Positions 33,890 to 44,901 of a DNA stretch of 64,000 nucleotides are shown piece by piece. The notes under the pieces were generated by a model. It saw only the letters and a program-made list of their open reading frames with translations. It had not been told where the DNA came from and did no database searches. The position numbers and the translations under genes were made by a program. The DNA comes from Amia ocellicauda. Its lineage: Eukaryota > Chordata > Actinopteri > Amiiformes > Amiidae. The DNA lies in NCBI RefSeq assembly GCF_036373705.1, contig NW_027102662.1, positions 124,001 to 188,000 on the forward strand. The letters run 5' to 3'. Numbering within the stretch: the stretch's first letter is position 1; each line of letters starts with the position of its first letter.

Positions 33890-34447
33890 TTAACACGCAT
33901 GACATCTTTTAAAATCCTCACAAGAACACCCCATCTGTATACATGGCTGGCTAGGGTCGTAAGTCATTGTGTTATAAGGGGGGGTCCACAGTGTCCTGAC
34001 AAACTCTGCCACTTTTTTATCATTTTGGCCTAAATCCTCACTGTACAAGGCCATAATATCGGGGTATGACCTTCCTTTAGATCTATGATATAAGAAAAAC
34101 ACACAGTGTTGACCACAAGTGAAGGTCTGCAGACTTTGTACTTGACGACCGCTGTAAATGGTTTCTTGACAGTTGTTGAGCAGAAAGTTATTGATCTTCC
34201 GAGGGAAAGGTCTGAAATCCGGGGGGTTTGCATAGGAATCAAAAAATTCTCCACGGTGGTCCTCCCTTAGATAAATAGCCAGCCAATGTTCTCCGGGCAT
34301 ATTTTTAGGGTGTGTGTTGATTATGTACATTGCAGGTAAATTCTTGATCTTAAATTTAGGCAGCTGATCGCAGGCGTAGACTCCTTGAAACAGTTTCCGT
34401 GAGCCGGCAAGGGCATTCATGTTGTGGTTGAGCTCTCTGGTGTTCAT
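33890..34447 (-). CDS. PRO: Adenain-like cysteine protease
   Basis: 185 residues with His54, Asp70 and Cys115 in place. The start at 34447 touches the capsid gene stop. Confidence 0.9.
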   Translation of the reverse strand: MNTRELNHNMNALAGSRKLFQGVYACDQLPKFKIKNLPAMYIINTHPKNMPGEHWLAIYLREDHRGEFFDSYANPPDFRPFPRKINNFLLNNCQETIYSGRQVQSLQTFTCGQHCVFFLYHRSKGRSYPDIMALYSEDLGQNDKKVAEFVRTLWTPPYNTMTYDPSQPCIQMGCSCEDFKRCHAC

Positions 34448-34448
34448 T

Positions 34449-35753
34449 TTAATAATAATCATACAGAACGTTTCTCCTCCGATTCACCTCAATAATGTTG
34501 TCAAACACAGCATACACGACCATATTTACAGTGCGTGGTAGAGGCTGCTTGAAACGCATCTCCAAACGCATATTGACCGTCTTCATCAGTGAAAAATGTT
34601 GTCCACACTCTTCGTCAGGGGTCAGGTTGAAACCGTACAGGGTGTAACCGCTGCAGTATTCCCGGCGATCGATCAGCAGAGTTTGATCCTTGAGATGGCG
34701 ACCCGTAGCCAGTACTAGACTGTCATATTCACGAACCGCATTGCCGTTTTCAAAGTCAGGTTGAAAAGGTCTGGATGGAACCTGCACACCATCGACGTAC
34801 AACGCTATAAATTCCGCGTTATGTTTAAAGTTAAAGGGGTTCTTGTTGTAAACCCCGGTAAATGCATCATTATCCACGAGACCTATAATAACCTGTTTTG
34901 GGAGCTGTCCTAGAAACAGATTTTCCTGGTTCATCACCCGTGTCCCTGCGGGGATACTGTGGACTTTCATATAGACTCTTTCGATCGGGTACTCGGCGTT
35001 TGCCGTCATTAACGCCTGCGCGTGTCCTAGTTTAACCGCCGGGGAGACGGACACTTTTTTCACAAACAGCGAGGCCGATAATATGGTCAGTTTATATTTT
35101 TCCGTATCAGGGGTCATCAGACAAAAAGCATTTTTACTACGGATCATTTTAATTTTAATGTCTACCCCGTTGAGCATGAGTTTTTCTTGGAAAAATATGT
35201 CTGCATGGATATGCCCCATTAGCTCAAAGGTCCTCCCTTCTGTTGAAGAGGCCGTTCTTTTTTGCAAACCCTTATTGAGTCCCTCTGGATCCTTGTCGTC
35301 CATAGCTTCCGAGATGTCTTTGAAGAAAAGGCCGGGGCTGAACTGTTTGCTTAGGGTCTCCTCACTATAATTAAGTTTACACTCCATCATGGCTCTATAG
35401 GGGTAAGTATTGCTGCTTTGACTAATGAGCCGATCTCCCAGGGTCACATCCACCTGTGAAAACATGGTGGCCACCGGGTAATTGATGACCCCAGCGATGG
35501 CCGTATTCTCGATTGCATCGCCATCCTAATCAGTCACTTTACAGTTCATTAAAATAAATGTGTTATTCAAATCAATATAATCCTCGCCATTGCCAGCTAT
35601 AAAAAACTCCAGAGGGGCCGTGTCTGAAATTGCAGAAAGAGGGGGAATCTCTACATATATGATCTTATCTATACTCGTTTGAGTGTATGGAACTGTAAAC
35701 AGATCCAGTTCTGATTTGACGCATTCTTCCGATAGACTGTTGACAAAAGACAT
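34449..35753 (-). pseudogene. MCP: Major capsid protein, broken
   Basis: Long stretches match the open copy at 59084-60391. Broken. Confidence 0.88.
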
Positions 35754-35755
35754 GT

Positions 35756-36243
35756 TTAAAAGATGTATCCTGAGGCTCTATTTTTCTTTCTTTGAGACTT
35801 TCTTTTTGCAGGTTTTTTCTTGTGCTGCTTCCTTCTCCGAGTGTTTCCACGATATGTTGGAGAATGAGAGATTCTTCGTTTTTTGTTAGCCACGGATCTT
35901 CGTCGCCCTGGTGGACACATGCTGTTTCTTCTTTTACCCCCCCTCCTCGCCATTACCATGAGACCCGAACCCTCCTGATGCTCATGGCTAGCTGCCCGGT
36001 TCATAACATTGGTGAACACGTCACTAACAATATTTTTAGCCGCTGATTTCAAGTGGGGTCTGGCTATAGCAAAGCCTCTCTTAAGCAGGGGTACGGCCAT
36101 TCTAAAGAGACCATGAAAGAGTCCTCCTAGACCGGCGCCATACATTGTGGGGGCTCCTACAAAACCGGGCAAGCCGTTCCATCTTGCATCTTGTAATAAT
36201 CCACATAGGCGCTAGGATCTACATAACCCCTCGAGGTAGCCAT
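35756..36243 (-). pseudogene. Basic core-like protein gene, broken
   Basis: Matches 44412-44900 over most of its length; broken near the N-terminal side. Confidence 0.62.
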
Positions 36244-36244
36244 T

Positions 36245-37080
36245 TTAATAATGTACACACTGTTTCAGGGGTCGAAAATGTAGTTTGACATTAACTTTAC
36301 CGAAGCGGAAGGGTACGTTGATATTCTGATCCGATTTTACTTCGATCGTGATGTTGTCAAAGTGGGTCATTGAGACTGGTACGTAGTGTGGTTTGTCATA
36401 AGTAATTGTGACCATGTCATTGCTTTTACCTTTAATAAGTACATTTCTCAAAAGGGGGACATAACTATCCCAGACCCTCTGGTGGGTTATGATATCCGTA
36501 TACACATAAAGAGTGTAAAAGCCGCCACACCACTTCTGAGAACCTGCTCTCTGTGTCCGAATAGAACCCTAATATACGCCCCAGTTGGCCGCTGGTTTGA
36601 ATGCTAATACCTGGTTTTGACACCTTGTACACTCTGTTTTTAATAGGGTTGTAATATAGCTTGATGTTGGGGGTGCCTTCTGAGAACTGTTTATGCATCT
36701 CATCTAATATTTTATCCACATTGTCATAATAACCTCCTTGTATCGTGAATGTCCATTGACTCTTTTTTACATCATCAAAAATGGCGAAAGTGGCATCCTT
36801 ATCTTGTAAAACAGCCCAAGTGTAAGGATACTGTATTTCCGCCAACCCCACTTCCCACGACCCCCTTAGATCTATAGATTTTCCAAATTCCAAATATTTC
36901 ATTTTTAGGGTATATATCGAGAGAGGCGTTACTGGGTAGAGTCACGTAGAAGCCTCCTGATTCGATCTTGAGTATCGAAAGTAATGCCCCCAACACACCC
37001 GCGGGCATGTTGTTATAAGGATTGAATATCGCAAACCTGTTGTTCCGGGACCCAACTATTGAACTTTTCAGGCCATCCAA
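36245..37080 (-). pseudogene. mCP: Penton-like minor capsid gene, broken
   Basis: Same gene as 18416-19262 with the same 68-bp overlap with the integrase. Broken. Confidence 0.8.
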
Positions 37081-38065
37081 GCCATTTCATCAACACATAT
37101 TTTTTCCGGTTCTGGGTTTTTTCAGCTAATATCTTTTCAACTCTGTATACACTGTCTTTACCCACAATAATTTTTTGTAACTCGGCTTCGTAAAACGTTC
37201 CTTCTATATTCTCCCCGTCATAGTCTTTTAACCGGTACACGGGGGGGTCTCTAGCCAACTGTTTGGTAACTGTAAAAGTACTCCTTAGCTTTGAAACGCG
37301 AACCACATCACAGATGTTGAACTTATAAGTAGTTTTTCCCTTCTTAATAAATGGTCCGTATAATTTTTTATAGACCTTAAAAGAATTACTTTGATCCACA
37401 TCTATAGGCTTCATTTTAATACTGGTGTGATACCCTTGGTTGTAAGTATCGATAAAATCCTGAACTTTATCAAAATACTTGAACGTGTTGACCGCTGTAA
37501 AATATCTCCACATTTTGGTCTTTATGGTGCGGTTAAACCTCTCCACTACCGATGCCTTAAGCTCATTACCGGTGGTGAAATGATGTATTTTGTGTCTCTT
37601 CAGTAGATTCTGAAATTCTCTGTTGAGAAACTCTTTTCCTTTATCAGTCTGCAGTTTTTTAGGACATCGACCCTGGGACAATATATCCTCAAAGGCCCTT
37701 GTCACCGCCCGACCTGTTTTATTATGTAGAATGCGAGCCCAGGCATATTTTGATAACACATCGATACACATCAACATCAATTTGTGACCATTGTTATGTT
37801 TTGATAAATTTGACATATCGACTAGATCCATTTGCCATTGTGAGTCTATGTCAGTTGCATATACGCGGTTTCTTTTAAAGTTAATCCTGAGAGGTTTATG
37901 TAAGGTATAGGCGTCTTGTTCCCGTAACCATTCTGAAACAACCACATCATTAACCTTCACTCCGGCCTCAGCGAGTCCTCTTTGAAAACCCTTCTTACCC
38001 GCCAAACCCCCAATCTTGGCTGGGTTGTAGTATAGTTCCTGCATTTGGGGAGCTTGCCGAGTCAT
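37013..38065 (-). CDS. INT: Chromodomain integrase, open frame
   Basis: Best integrase copy, 350 residues from ATG 38065. It would cut and join element ends to target DNA, making the 6-bp duplication. The rve core carries Asp80 (WQMDLVDM), Asp141 (QTDKGKEF) and Glu175 (VVERFNRT). A C-terminal chromodomain (about residues 300-345; YRVEKIL ... YVLMKWLGWPEKFNSWVPE) could bind modified histones and steer insertion. A GTG-led extension of six residues is possible but unlikely in a eukaryote. The frame is open, although this copy is slightly shorter than the others before the chromodomain. Confidence 0.88.
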   Translation of the reverse strand: MTRQAPQMQELYYNPAKIGGLAGKKGFQRGLAEAGVKVNDVVVSEWLREQDAYTLHKPLRINFKRNRVYATDIDSQWQMDLVDMSNLSKHNNGHKLMLMCIDVLSKYAWARILHNKTGRAVTRAFEDILSQGRCPKKLQTDKGKEFLNREFQNLLKRHKIHHFTTGNELKASVVERFNRTIKTKMWRYFTAVNTFKYFDKVQDFIDTYNQGYHTSIKMKPIDVDQSNSFKVYKKLYGPFIKKGKTTYKFNICDVVRVSKLRSTFTVTKQLARDPPVYRLKDYDGENIEGTFYEAELQKIIVGKDSVYRVEKILAEKTQNRKKYVLMKWLGWPEKFNSWVPEQQVCDIQSL

Positions 38066-38237
38066 TCTGTCAAATAACCACACAGACCCACACTATGCGC
38101 AAAGTTTTTATACAAGGTTTTTTATTCAACTTCAGGAGAGCAGATACCCCTTTTTAGACATTTGAGAAAAGTATAACATACACAACAATTTTTTCTACGG
38201 TCCAGACAAAAAGAAATCAGATGATTGGTTACTTGAT

Positions 38238-38756
38238 CTATATCAACAAATATACCTGTTTCTTTATCTTGTAGGCACACACCTCAGTTACATATGTAAA
38301 TAAAACAACAATATGACCTATTTTAAAAGTAAACAGAGGTGTATTAAACATGCTCAGTAAAAGGTCATACAGATGTTGATGAAATGGCCTAATATCATTC
38401 TTGGCCCCCTTGAGCGCTTCATCCCAGTGTTCGTACCCCCCGGTCTTTGTTACAGCAGCCATTAACTTTTCCAGGTTTGAAAGTTGATCCTCATCGATGG
38501 TTAAATCTGTAGAGAAAAGGCTCGCGTTGGCTACTTTTCTGTCAAGCACATGGTGTAATAGCGCTCTCAGGTTAGCTGCAGAGTGTTGATGACAGAACCA
38601 GTTGCAGAAGCAGTCCAGGGTCTGAGGTCTTGGAGAGTAACCGCAGTCAAAGGGTTCCAGAGTGTATACAAAATCTGGGGAATAGAACCAGGGGTGATCC
38701 CGGGTTTGAAGAGGCCTGTAGAGCCTGTCGACGTCCGCAGCTTTCAGGTAAGACAT
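38238..38756 (-). pseudogene. Remnants of the Bcl-2-like and 282-residue genes
   Basis: This stretch holds parts of both neighbouring genes seen separately at 20459-21712. Broken; neither gene is complete in copy C. Confidence 0.6.
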
Positions 38757-38834
38757 TCTCTTTAATTTTAAACCATGATTGAATTGTTGCGCCTTTTATC
38801 CTATCTCTTCACTACGTCACGACACACCGCCCTC

Positions 38835-39545
38835 TTAGAAGAGAGTAGCCCCTGAGCCGTCAGACCCCCCTCCAAAACCCCACACGTCGTCTGTTTTATC
38901 ATCGTCGTCGTCATTCAAGGGGGATATATAATCCATAATCCAGCATATTCTCCTTCTAACCAAATCCAGTTGCGAACATTTGGTCAAGATGTCAAAACCA
39001 TCATTTATACAGTTTATGACCTCTTTCAAGAACGGCCAGTCCACGGCGTCAAACATAATTTCCGTAACCTGTTTTTCTGGATCCTCCACACCCCCTTCAA
39101 TAGGGTTTGTAATCAGGGTACTGCTAAACAAAACCTTACGATCTGTAGTTAGAGATAGACTCTTCACCACTCTACCGTAGTTCTGCAAGCTTTCCCATTC
39201 ACACCTTTCAAAACCCTGAGTCGGAGACTCCATTTCGCATTCTCTTGGACCCTCTTGCAAGCCTTCTAGAGTCTTATCCACAAGCCCCAGATCTCTCCAG
39301 GCCATCACCTTCAACCAGTCCTCATAAGAGTATTCAATTACCGTCTCAAAAGGTTCCAACGTACCCTCCTTCTCTCCCAAAGCAAAAAGCTCCACTCCAA
39401 CATAGCTGGGATCCCTTTTAAAGCGGTAACCCCGTCGAGCCCCCCAGAACAACACCCAGGAGCGTTCAATCTTCAAATTGGTGAGTACAGGAACCCTTGC
39501 CCGGGATTGTTTCTTGCGGGGTTTCATGTTGATGTCGCTGGACAT
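38835..39545 (-). CDS. 236-residue protein with PC4-like segment
   Basis: Best copy of the outermost minus-strand gene. Residues 1-25 are basic (KPRKKQSRAR). Residues 45-82 fit the pattern of the PC4/p15 single-strand DNA-binding coactivator: a YVGVELF strand, a charged turn, then EPFETVIEYSYEDWLKVM. The C-terminal half is unassigned and ends in an Asp-rich, then Gly-rich tail. PC4-like proteins bind single-stranded DNA and modulate transcription, so a role in early transcription or replication is plausible. Family call is by eye only. Looks whole. Confidence 0.5.
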   Translation of the reverse strand: MSSDINMKPRKKQSRARVPVLTNLKIERSWVLFWGARRGYRFKRDPSYVGVELFALGEKEGTLEPFETVIEYSYEDWLKVMAWRDLGLVDKTLEGLQEGPRECEMESPTQGFERCEWESLQNYGRVVKSLSLTTDRKVLFSSTLITNPIEGGVEDPEKQVTEIMFDAVDWPFLKEVINCINDGFDILTKCSQLDLVRRRICWIMDYISPLNDDDDDKTDDVWGFGGGSDGSGATLF

Positions 39546-39663
39546 GTTGAAGAAGCGGGATGTTTCTGATGCTGAGAATTAAAGAGGTATTGCCTAAAAG
39601 CAGCGCGGGTTCTTAAATAGAGAGGAGAGTTTCGGGGCGTTGCCTTCAGAGGGGTGGGGGTAT

Positions 39664-39848
39664 TTATGGGTGGCCTTGATGTTCAGGGTTTTATGGGTGT
39701 ACACTTTCTGACGGATATGACGTAGGAATAATTAAGGAAATAACTCTACCTAAAATCACGCCCCCCAATTATGACGTAGGAATATTAATAAGCTTAGGGC
39801 ATACGTCATAACAAAATAGGCCGCGCCCAAAAAACCCTACTATCTACT
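39664..39848 (-). repeat. Right terminal inverted repeat of copy C
   Basis: 185 bp, near-identical to 22339-22523, with the same ATF/CREB-like words. The array follows with CTTATG. Confidence 0.93.
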
Positions 39849-40164
39849 CTTATGTAGTTGAAGGCGCAGTATAGCTCTGATAGTCTGGTGGTGACGGAAG
39901 ACCACCAGCCGTTTGAACAAGCCATTCAGCATCACCTTGTTGGGCTAAGTGCAGGCACTGTCAGAGCGCAGGGCGTCCTGCCTTTGAAAGAGTTTCCGAA
40001 GTGTCCTGATGTGCCCTTTAGCAATGCCAAACAGGTCTGTGAAAATGGCATCCTTTCGCGGCACTTCAGACGCCATCTCACAGTCTAGCCGACCTGAAAT
40101 GCCTGAGCCCGTTTTACCAGCAGGCTTCAACGGTAACCGTTTGAAGCAAGACGTGGCGGTGTCA

Positions 40165-40237
40165 GTTTCCGTAGTGTAGCGGTTATCACGTTCGCCTAAC
40201 ACGCGAAAGGTCCCCGGTTCGAAACCGGGCGGAAACA
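40165..40237 (+). tRNA. tRNA-Val(AAC), best copy
   Basis: Differs from the common vertebrate tRNA-Val(AAC) by one base in the D loop. All stems, the A and B boxes and discriminator A are intact. TTTT at 40257-40260, 20 nt downstream, is a good Pol III terminator. The most likely working tRNA gene in the window. Confidence 0.85.
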
Positions 40238-40256
40238 GCCTGCTGTGGGCCGGCCC

Positions 40257-40260
40257 TTTT
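40257..40260 (+). terminator. Pol III terminator of the best tRNA-Val(AAC)
   Basis: TTTT run in GC-rich context 20 nt after the tRNA. The same run follows each AAC-type tRNA copy. Confidence 0.6.
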
Positions 40261-40827
40261 CGTCCTGTTTGCCCTCGTGGTTCCCCGGAGGCGGTGGGTA
40301 GCTTTTCTTCATTGGAGTGCCCGAAATCGGTGCTCTCAGAGCGTCCGTCCGTCGACAGGTTGAAATTGTAAACGCTGGTGTAGCCACTTTTAATTAAAAT
40401 CTGATGATGATGATGATGATGTTGTTGTTGTTCTTGTTGATGTTGTTGTTGTTGTTGTTGTTCTTGTTGTCGTCGTAGTCGCCGTCATTATTAATGTTAA
40501 AGTAAAGCAGTAGTTAGATTTGTTGCTACCGTAAGGTGCAGAAGGCACAATAGCTCTGTGATTGTCTGATGGTGGCACAAGACGAGCAGCAGCTGTTTGA
40601 ACAAGCCATTGAGCATCACCTTGTTGGGGTAAGTGTAAGTCTTGTCATTGCTCAGGGCGTTCTTCCTTTGAAAGAGTTTCCAAAGTGTCCTGATGTGCCC
40701 TTGAGCAATGCAAAATAGGTCAGTGAAAATAGAAACCTTTATCTCACAGGCTGGCCCACGGGAAACGCCTGTGTGCGTTTTACCAGCCGGCTTCGATAGG
40801 AGTTATTCGAAACACCAGGACGGGTTG

Positions 40828-40900
40828 GTTTCCATAGTGTAGTGGCTATCACGTTCGCCTAACGCACGAAAGGTCCCCGGTTTGAAACCGGGCGGAAAGA
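40828..40900 (+). tRNA. tRNA-Val(AAC), degenerate
   Basis: Anticodon AAC, but with changes in the acceptor stem on both sides and in the T loop. Probably a pseudogene, closest to 5414-5486. Confidence 0.5.
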
Positions 40901-41364
40901 GCCTGCTGTGGGCCGGCCCTTTTCGTCCTGCTTGCCCTCGTGGTTCCCCAGAGGCGGTAGGTGGCTTTTCTTCATTGGAGTTCCCGAAATTGTTGGACTC
41001 AGAGCGTCCGTCCGTCGACAGGTTGAAATTGTAAACGCTGGTGTAGCCACTTTTAATTAAAATCTGATGATGATGTTATTGTTCTTGTTGTTGTTGTTGT
41101 TGTTCTTGTTTTTCTTTTTGTCGTCGTGGTCGCCGTCATTATTATTGTTAAAGTAAAGCTACCGTAAGGTGTAGAAGGCACAATAGCTCTGTGATTGTCT
41201 GATGGTGGCACAAGACGAGCAGCAGCTGTTTGAACAAGCCATTGAGCATCACCTTGTTGGGGTAAGTGTAAGTCTTGTCATAGCTCAGGGCGTTCTTCCT
41301 TTGAAAGAGTTTCCAAAGTGTCCTGATGTGTCCTTGAGCAATGCAAAATAGGTCAGTGAAAATA

Positions 41365-42549
41365 CACTCACCTAAAGGATTATTAGGAACACCATACTAA
41401 TACTATGTTTGACACCCTTTCGCCTTCAGAACTGACTTAATTCTACGTGGCATTGATTCAACAAGGTGCTGAAAGCATTCTTTAGAAATGTTGGCCCATA
41501 TTGATAGGATAGCATCTTGCAGTTGATGGAGATTTGTGGGATGCACATCCAGGGCACGAAGCTCCCGTTCCACCACATCCCAAAGATGCTCTATTGGGTT
41601 GAGATCTGGTGACTGTGGGGGCCAGTTTAGTACAGTGAACTCATTGTCATGTTCAAGAAACCAATTTGAAATGATTCAACCTTTGTGACATGGTGCATTA
41701 TCCTGCTGGAAGTAGCCATCAGAGGATGGGTACATGGTGGTCATAAAGGGATGGACATGGTCAGAAACAATGCTCAGGTAGGCCGTGGCATTTAAACGAT
41801 GCCCAATTGGCACTAAGGAGCCTAAAGTGTGCCAAGAAAACATCCCCCACACCATTACACCACCACCACCAGCCTGCACAGTGGTAACAAGGCATGATGG
41901 ATCCATGTTCTCATTCTGTTTACGTCAAATTCTGACTCTACCATCTGAATGTCTCAACAGAAATCGAGACTCATCAGACCAGGCAACAACTGTCCAATTT
42001 TGGTGAGTTTGTGCAAATTGTAGCCTCTTTTTCCTATTTGTAGTGGAGATGAGTGGTACCCGGTGGGGTCTTCTGCTGTTGTAGCCCATCCGCCTCAAGG
42101 TTGTACGTGTTGTGGCTTCACAAATGCTTTGCTGCATACCTCGGTTGTAACGAGTGGTTATTTCAGTCAAAGTTGCTCTTCTATCAGCTTGAATCAGTCG
42201 GCCCATTCTCCTCTGACCTCTAGCATCAACAAGGCATTTTCGCCCACAGGACTGCCGCATACTGGATGTTTTTCCCTTTTCACACCATTCTTTGTAAACC
42301 CTAGAAATGGTTGTGCGTGAAAATCCCAGTAACTGAGCAGATTGTGAAATACTCAGACCAGCCCGTCTGGCACCAACAACCATGCCACGCTCAAAATTGC
42401 TTAAATCACCTTTCTTTCCCATTCAGACTTTCAGTTTGGAGTTCAGGAGATTGTCTTGACCAGGACCACACCCCTAAATGCATTGAAGCAACTGCCATAT
42501 GATTGGTTGGTTATTGAACAGGTGTTCCTAATAATCCTTTAGGTGAGTG
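41365..42549 (-). mobile_element. Tc1/mariner element, DD36E type, inside the tRNA array
   Basis: 1185-bp DNA transposon with identical 29-bp inverted ends (41365-41393 and 42521-42549, starting CACTCACCTAAAGG) and a TA duplication (41363-41364 and 42550-42551). Removing it restores the AATAGAAACC run seen in other array units. It carries one transposase gene on the minus strand. Identical ends suggest recent insertion. Confidence 0.96.
41403..42422 (-). pseudogene. Tc1/mariner transposase with two in-frame stops
   Basis: A 339-codon frame that is open apart from TGA at codon 166 (41925-41927) and codon 249 (41676-41678). It would cut and paste the element at TA. N-terminal paired-type helix-turn-helix regions (about residues 12-48 and 70-112; SISQSAQLLGFSRTTISRV) come before the catalytic domain. 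Catalytic Asp150 (WSDES), Asp241 (QQDNAP) and Glu278 (LNPIEHLWD) are all present. Thirty-six residues lie between the second Asp and the Glu, which fits the DD36E (Incomer) family and not the DD34E spacing of classic Tc1. At least one stop, TGA where Trp is expected, looks like a single-base change. Inactive. Confidence 0.9.
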
Positions 42550-42647
42550 TAGAAACCTTTATCTCACAGGCTGGCCCACGGGAAACGCCTGTGCGCGTTT
42601 TACCAGCCGGCTTCGATGGGAGCCATTCGAAACACCAGGACAGGTCG

Positions 42648-42720
42648 GTTTCCGTAGTGTAGTGGCTATCACGTTCGCCTCACACGCGAAAGGTCCCTGG
42701 TTCGAAACCGGGCGGAAACA
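42648..42720 (+). tRNA. tRNA-Val(CAC)
   Basis: 73-nt tRNA-Val with anticodon CAC; same form as 6047-6119. Its 3' end is only 24 bp from the left edge of copy D. Confidence 0.68.
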
Positions 42721-42744
42721 ACCCGCGGTGCATGCGTGCTAGTG

Positions 42745-43092
42745 CACACAGTGCTGACCACAAGTGAAGGTCTGAAGACTTTGTACTTGACGACCGCTGT
42801 AAATGGTTTCTTGACAGTTGTTGAGCAGAAAGTTATTGATCTTCCGAGGGAAAGGTCTGAAATCCGGGGGGTTTGCATAGGAATCAAAAAATTCACCACG
42901 GTGGTCCTCCCTTAGATAAATAGCCAGCCAATGTTCTCCGGGCATATTTTTAGGGTGTGTGTTGATTATGTACATTGCAGGTAAATTCTTGATCTTAAAT
43001 TTAGGCAGCTGATCGCAGGCGTAGACTCCTTGAAACAGTTTCCGTGAGCCGGCCAGGGCATTCATGATGTGGTTGAGCTCTCTGGTGTTCAT
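42745..43092 (-). pseudogene. PRO: Adenain-like protease, 3' part lost at the element edge
   Basis: N-terminal part from MNTREL at 43092 with His54 and Asp70. The copy ends before the catalytic Cys, so it cannot encode an active protease. Confidence 0.85.
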
Positions 43093-43093
43093 T

Positions 43094-44409
43094 TTAATAA
43101 TAATCATACGGAACGTTTCTCCTCTGATTCACCTCAATAATGTTGTCAAACACAGCATACACGACCATATTTACAGTGTGTGGTAGAGGCTGCTTGAAAC
43201 GCATCTCCAAACGCATATTGCCCGTCTTCATCAGTGAAATATGTTGTCCACACTCTTCGTCAGGGGTCAGGTTGAAACCATACAGGGTGTAACCGCTGCA
43301 GTATTCCCGGCGATCGATCAGCAGAGTTTGATCCTTGAGATGGCGACCCGTAGCCAGTACTAGACTGTAATATTCACGAACCGCATTGCCGTTTTCAAAG
43401 TCAGGTTGAAAAGGTCTGGATGGAACCTGCACACCATCGACGTACAATGCTATAAATTCCGCGTTATAATGTTTAAAGTTAAAGGTGTTCTTGTTGTAAA
43501 CCCCGGTAAATGCATCATTATCCACGAGACCTATAATAACCTGTTTTGGGAGCTGTCCTAGAAACAGATTTTCCTGGTTCATCACCCGTGTCCCTGCGGG
43601 GATACTGTGGACTTTCATATAGACTCTTTCGATCGGGTACTTGGCGTTTGCCGTCACTAACGCCAGCGCGTGTCCTAGTTTAACCGCCGGGGAGACGGAC
43701 ACTTATTTCACAAACAGCGAGGCCGATAATATGGTCAGTTTATATTTTTCCGTATCAGGGGTCATCAGACAAAAAGCACTTTTACTACGGATCATTTTAA
43801 TTTTAATGTCTACCCCGTTGAGCATGAGTTTTTCTTGGAAAAATATGTCTGCATGGATATGCCCCATTAGCTCAAAGGTCCTCCCTTCTGTTGAAGAGGC
43901 CGATCTTTTTTGCAAACCCTTGTTGAGTCCCTCTGGATCCTTGTCGTCCATAGCTTCCGGGATGTCTTTGAAGAGAAGGCCGGGGCTGAACTGTTTGCTT
44001 AGGGTCTCCTCACTATAATTAAGGATACACTCCATCATGACTCTATAGGGGTAAGTATTGCTGCTTTGACTAATGAGCCGATCTCCCAGGGTCACATCCA
44101 CCTGTGAAAACATGGTGGCCACCGGGTAATTGATTAATTGATGACCCCAGCGTTGGCCGTCTTCTCGATTGCATCGCCATCCTAATCAGTCACTTTACAG
44201 TTCATTAAAATAAATGTGTTATTCAAATCAATATAATCCTCGCCATTGCCAGCTATAAAAAACTCCAGAGGGGCCGTGTCTGAAATTGCAGAAAGAGGGG
44301 GAATCTCTACATATATGATCTTATCTATACTCGTTTGAGTGTATGGAACTGTAAACAGATCCAGTTCTGATTTGACGCATTCTTCCGATAGACTGTTGAC
44401 AAAAGACAT
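43094..44409 (-). pseudogene. MCP: Major capsid protein, broken
   Basis: Full-length match to 59084-60391. Broken. Confidence 0.88.
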
Positions 44410-44411
44410 GT

Positions 44412-44900
44412 TTAAAAGATGTATCCTGAGGCTCTATTTTTCTTTCTTTGAGACTTTCTTTTTGCAGGTTTTTTCTTGTGCTGCTTCCTTCTCCGAGTGT
44501 TTCCACGATATGTTGGAGAATGAGAGATTCTTCGTTTTTTGTTAGCCACGGATCTTCGTCGCCCTGGTGGACACATGCTGTTTCTTCTTTTACCCCCCCT
44601 CCTCGCCATTACCATGAGACCCGAACCCTCCTGATGCTCATGGCTAGCTGCCCGGTTCATAACATTGGTGAACACGTCACTAACAATATTTTTAGCCGCT
44701 GATTTCAAGTGGGGTCTGGCTATAGCAAAGCCTCTCTTAAGCAGGGGTACGGCCATTCTAAAGAGACCATGAAAGAGTCCTCCTAGACCGGCGCCATACA
44801 TTGTGGGGGCTCCTACAAAACCGGGCAAGCCGTTCCCGGCTTGCATCTTGTAATAATCCACATAGGCGCTAGGATCTACATAACCCCTCGAGGTAGCCAT
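44412..44900 (-). CDS. Basic core-like protein, open frame
   Basis: 162 residues from MATSRGY at 44900. Residues 25-75 are Gly-rich then amphipathic (GLGGLFHGLFRMAVPLLKRGFAIA). The last 60 residues are extremely basic (RRRKQHKKKPAKRKSQRKK). The amphipathic plus basic make-up recalls adenovirus pVI or core proteins, and its place between penton-like and hexon-like genes fits a minor core or membrane-active virion protein. The start follows the penton-like stop as TAAAATG. Looks whole. Family assignment is inference. Confidence 0.68.
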   Translation of the reverse strand: MATSRGYVDPSAYVDYYKMQAGNGLPGFVGAPTMYGAGLGGLFHGLFRMAVPLLKRGFAIARPHLKSAAKNIVSDVFTNVMNRAASHEHQEGSGLMVMARRGGKRRNSMCPPGRRRSVANKKRRISHSPTYRGNTRRRKQHKKKPAKRKSQRKKNRASGYIF

Positions 44901-44901
44901 T

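Larger units (their letters stand above)
25094..39848. mobile_element. Polinton copy C, left end lost
   Basis: About 14.75 kb, starting inside what is the left non-coding region of copy B (near 7209) and ending with a complete right inverted repeat. Same gene order and strand as B. Broken, with about ten breaks. The left junction with the array is the same as that of copy E, so the loss of the left end happened before C and E separated. Confidence 0.94.
39849..42744. repeat. tRNA-Val repeat array, segment 3
   Basis: Three tRNA-Val units (AAC, AAC, CAC), with a Tc1/mariner element inside the third unit. TGA/TTG microsatellites lie near 40402-40470 and 41066-41115. The segment stops at about 42744, inside a CAC unit, and passes straight into the protease gene of copy D. 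Confidence 0.85.
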
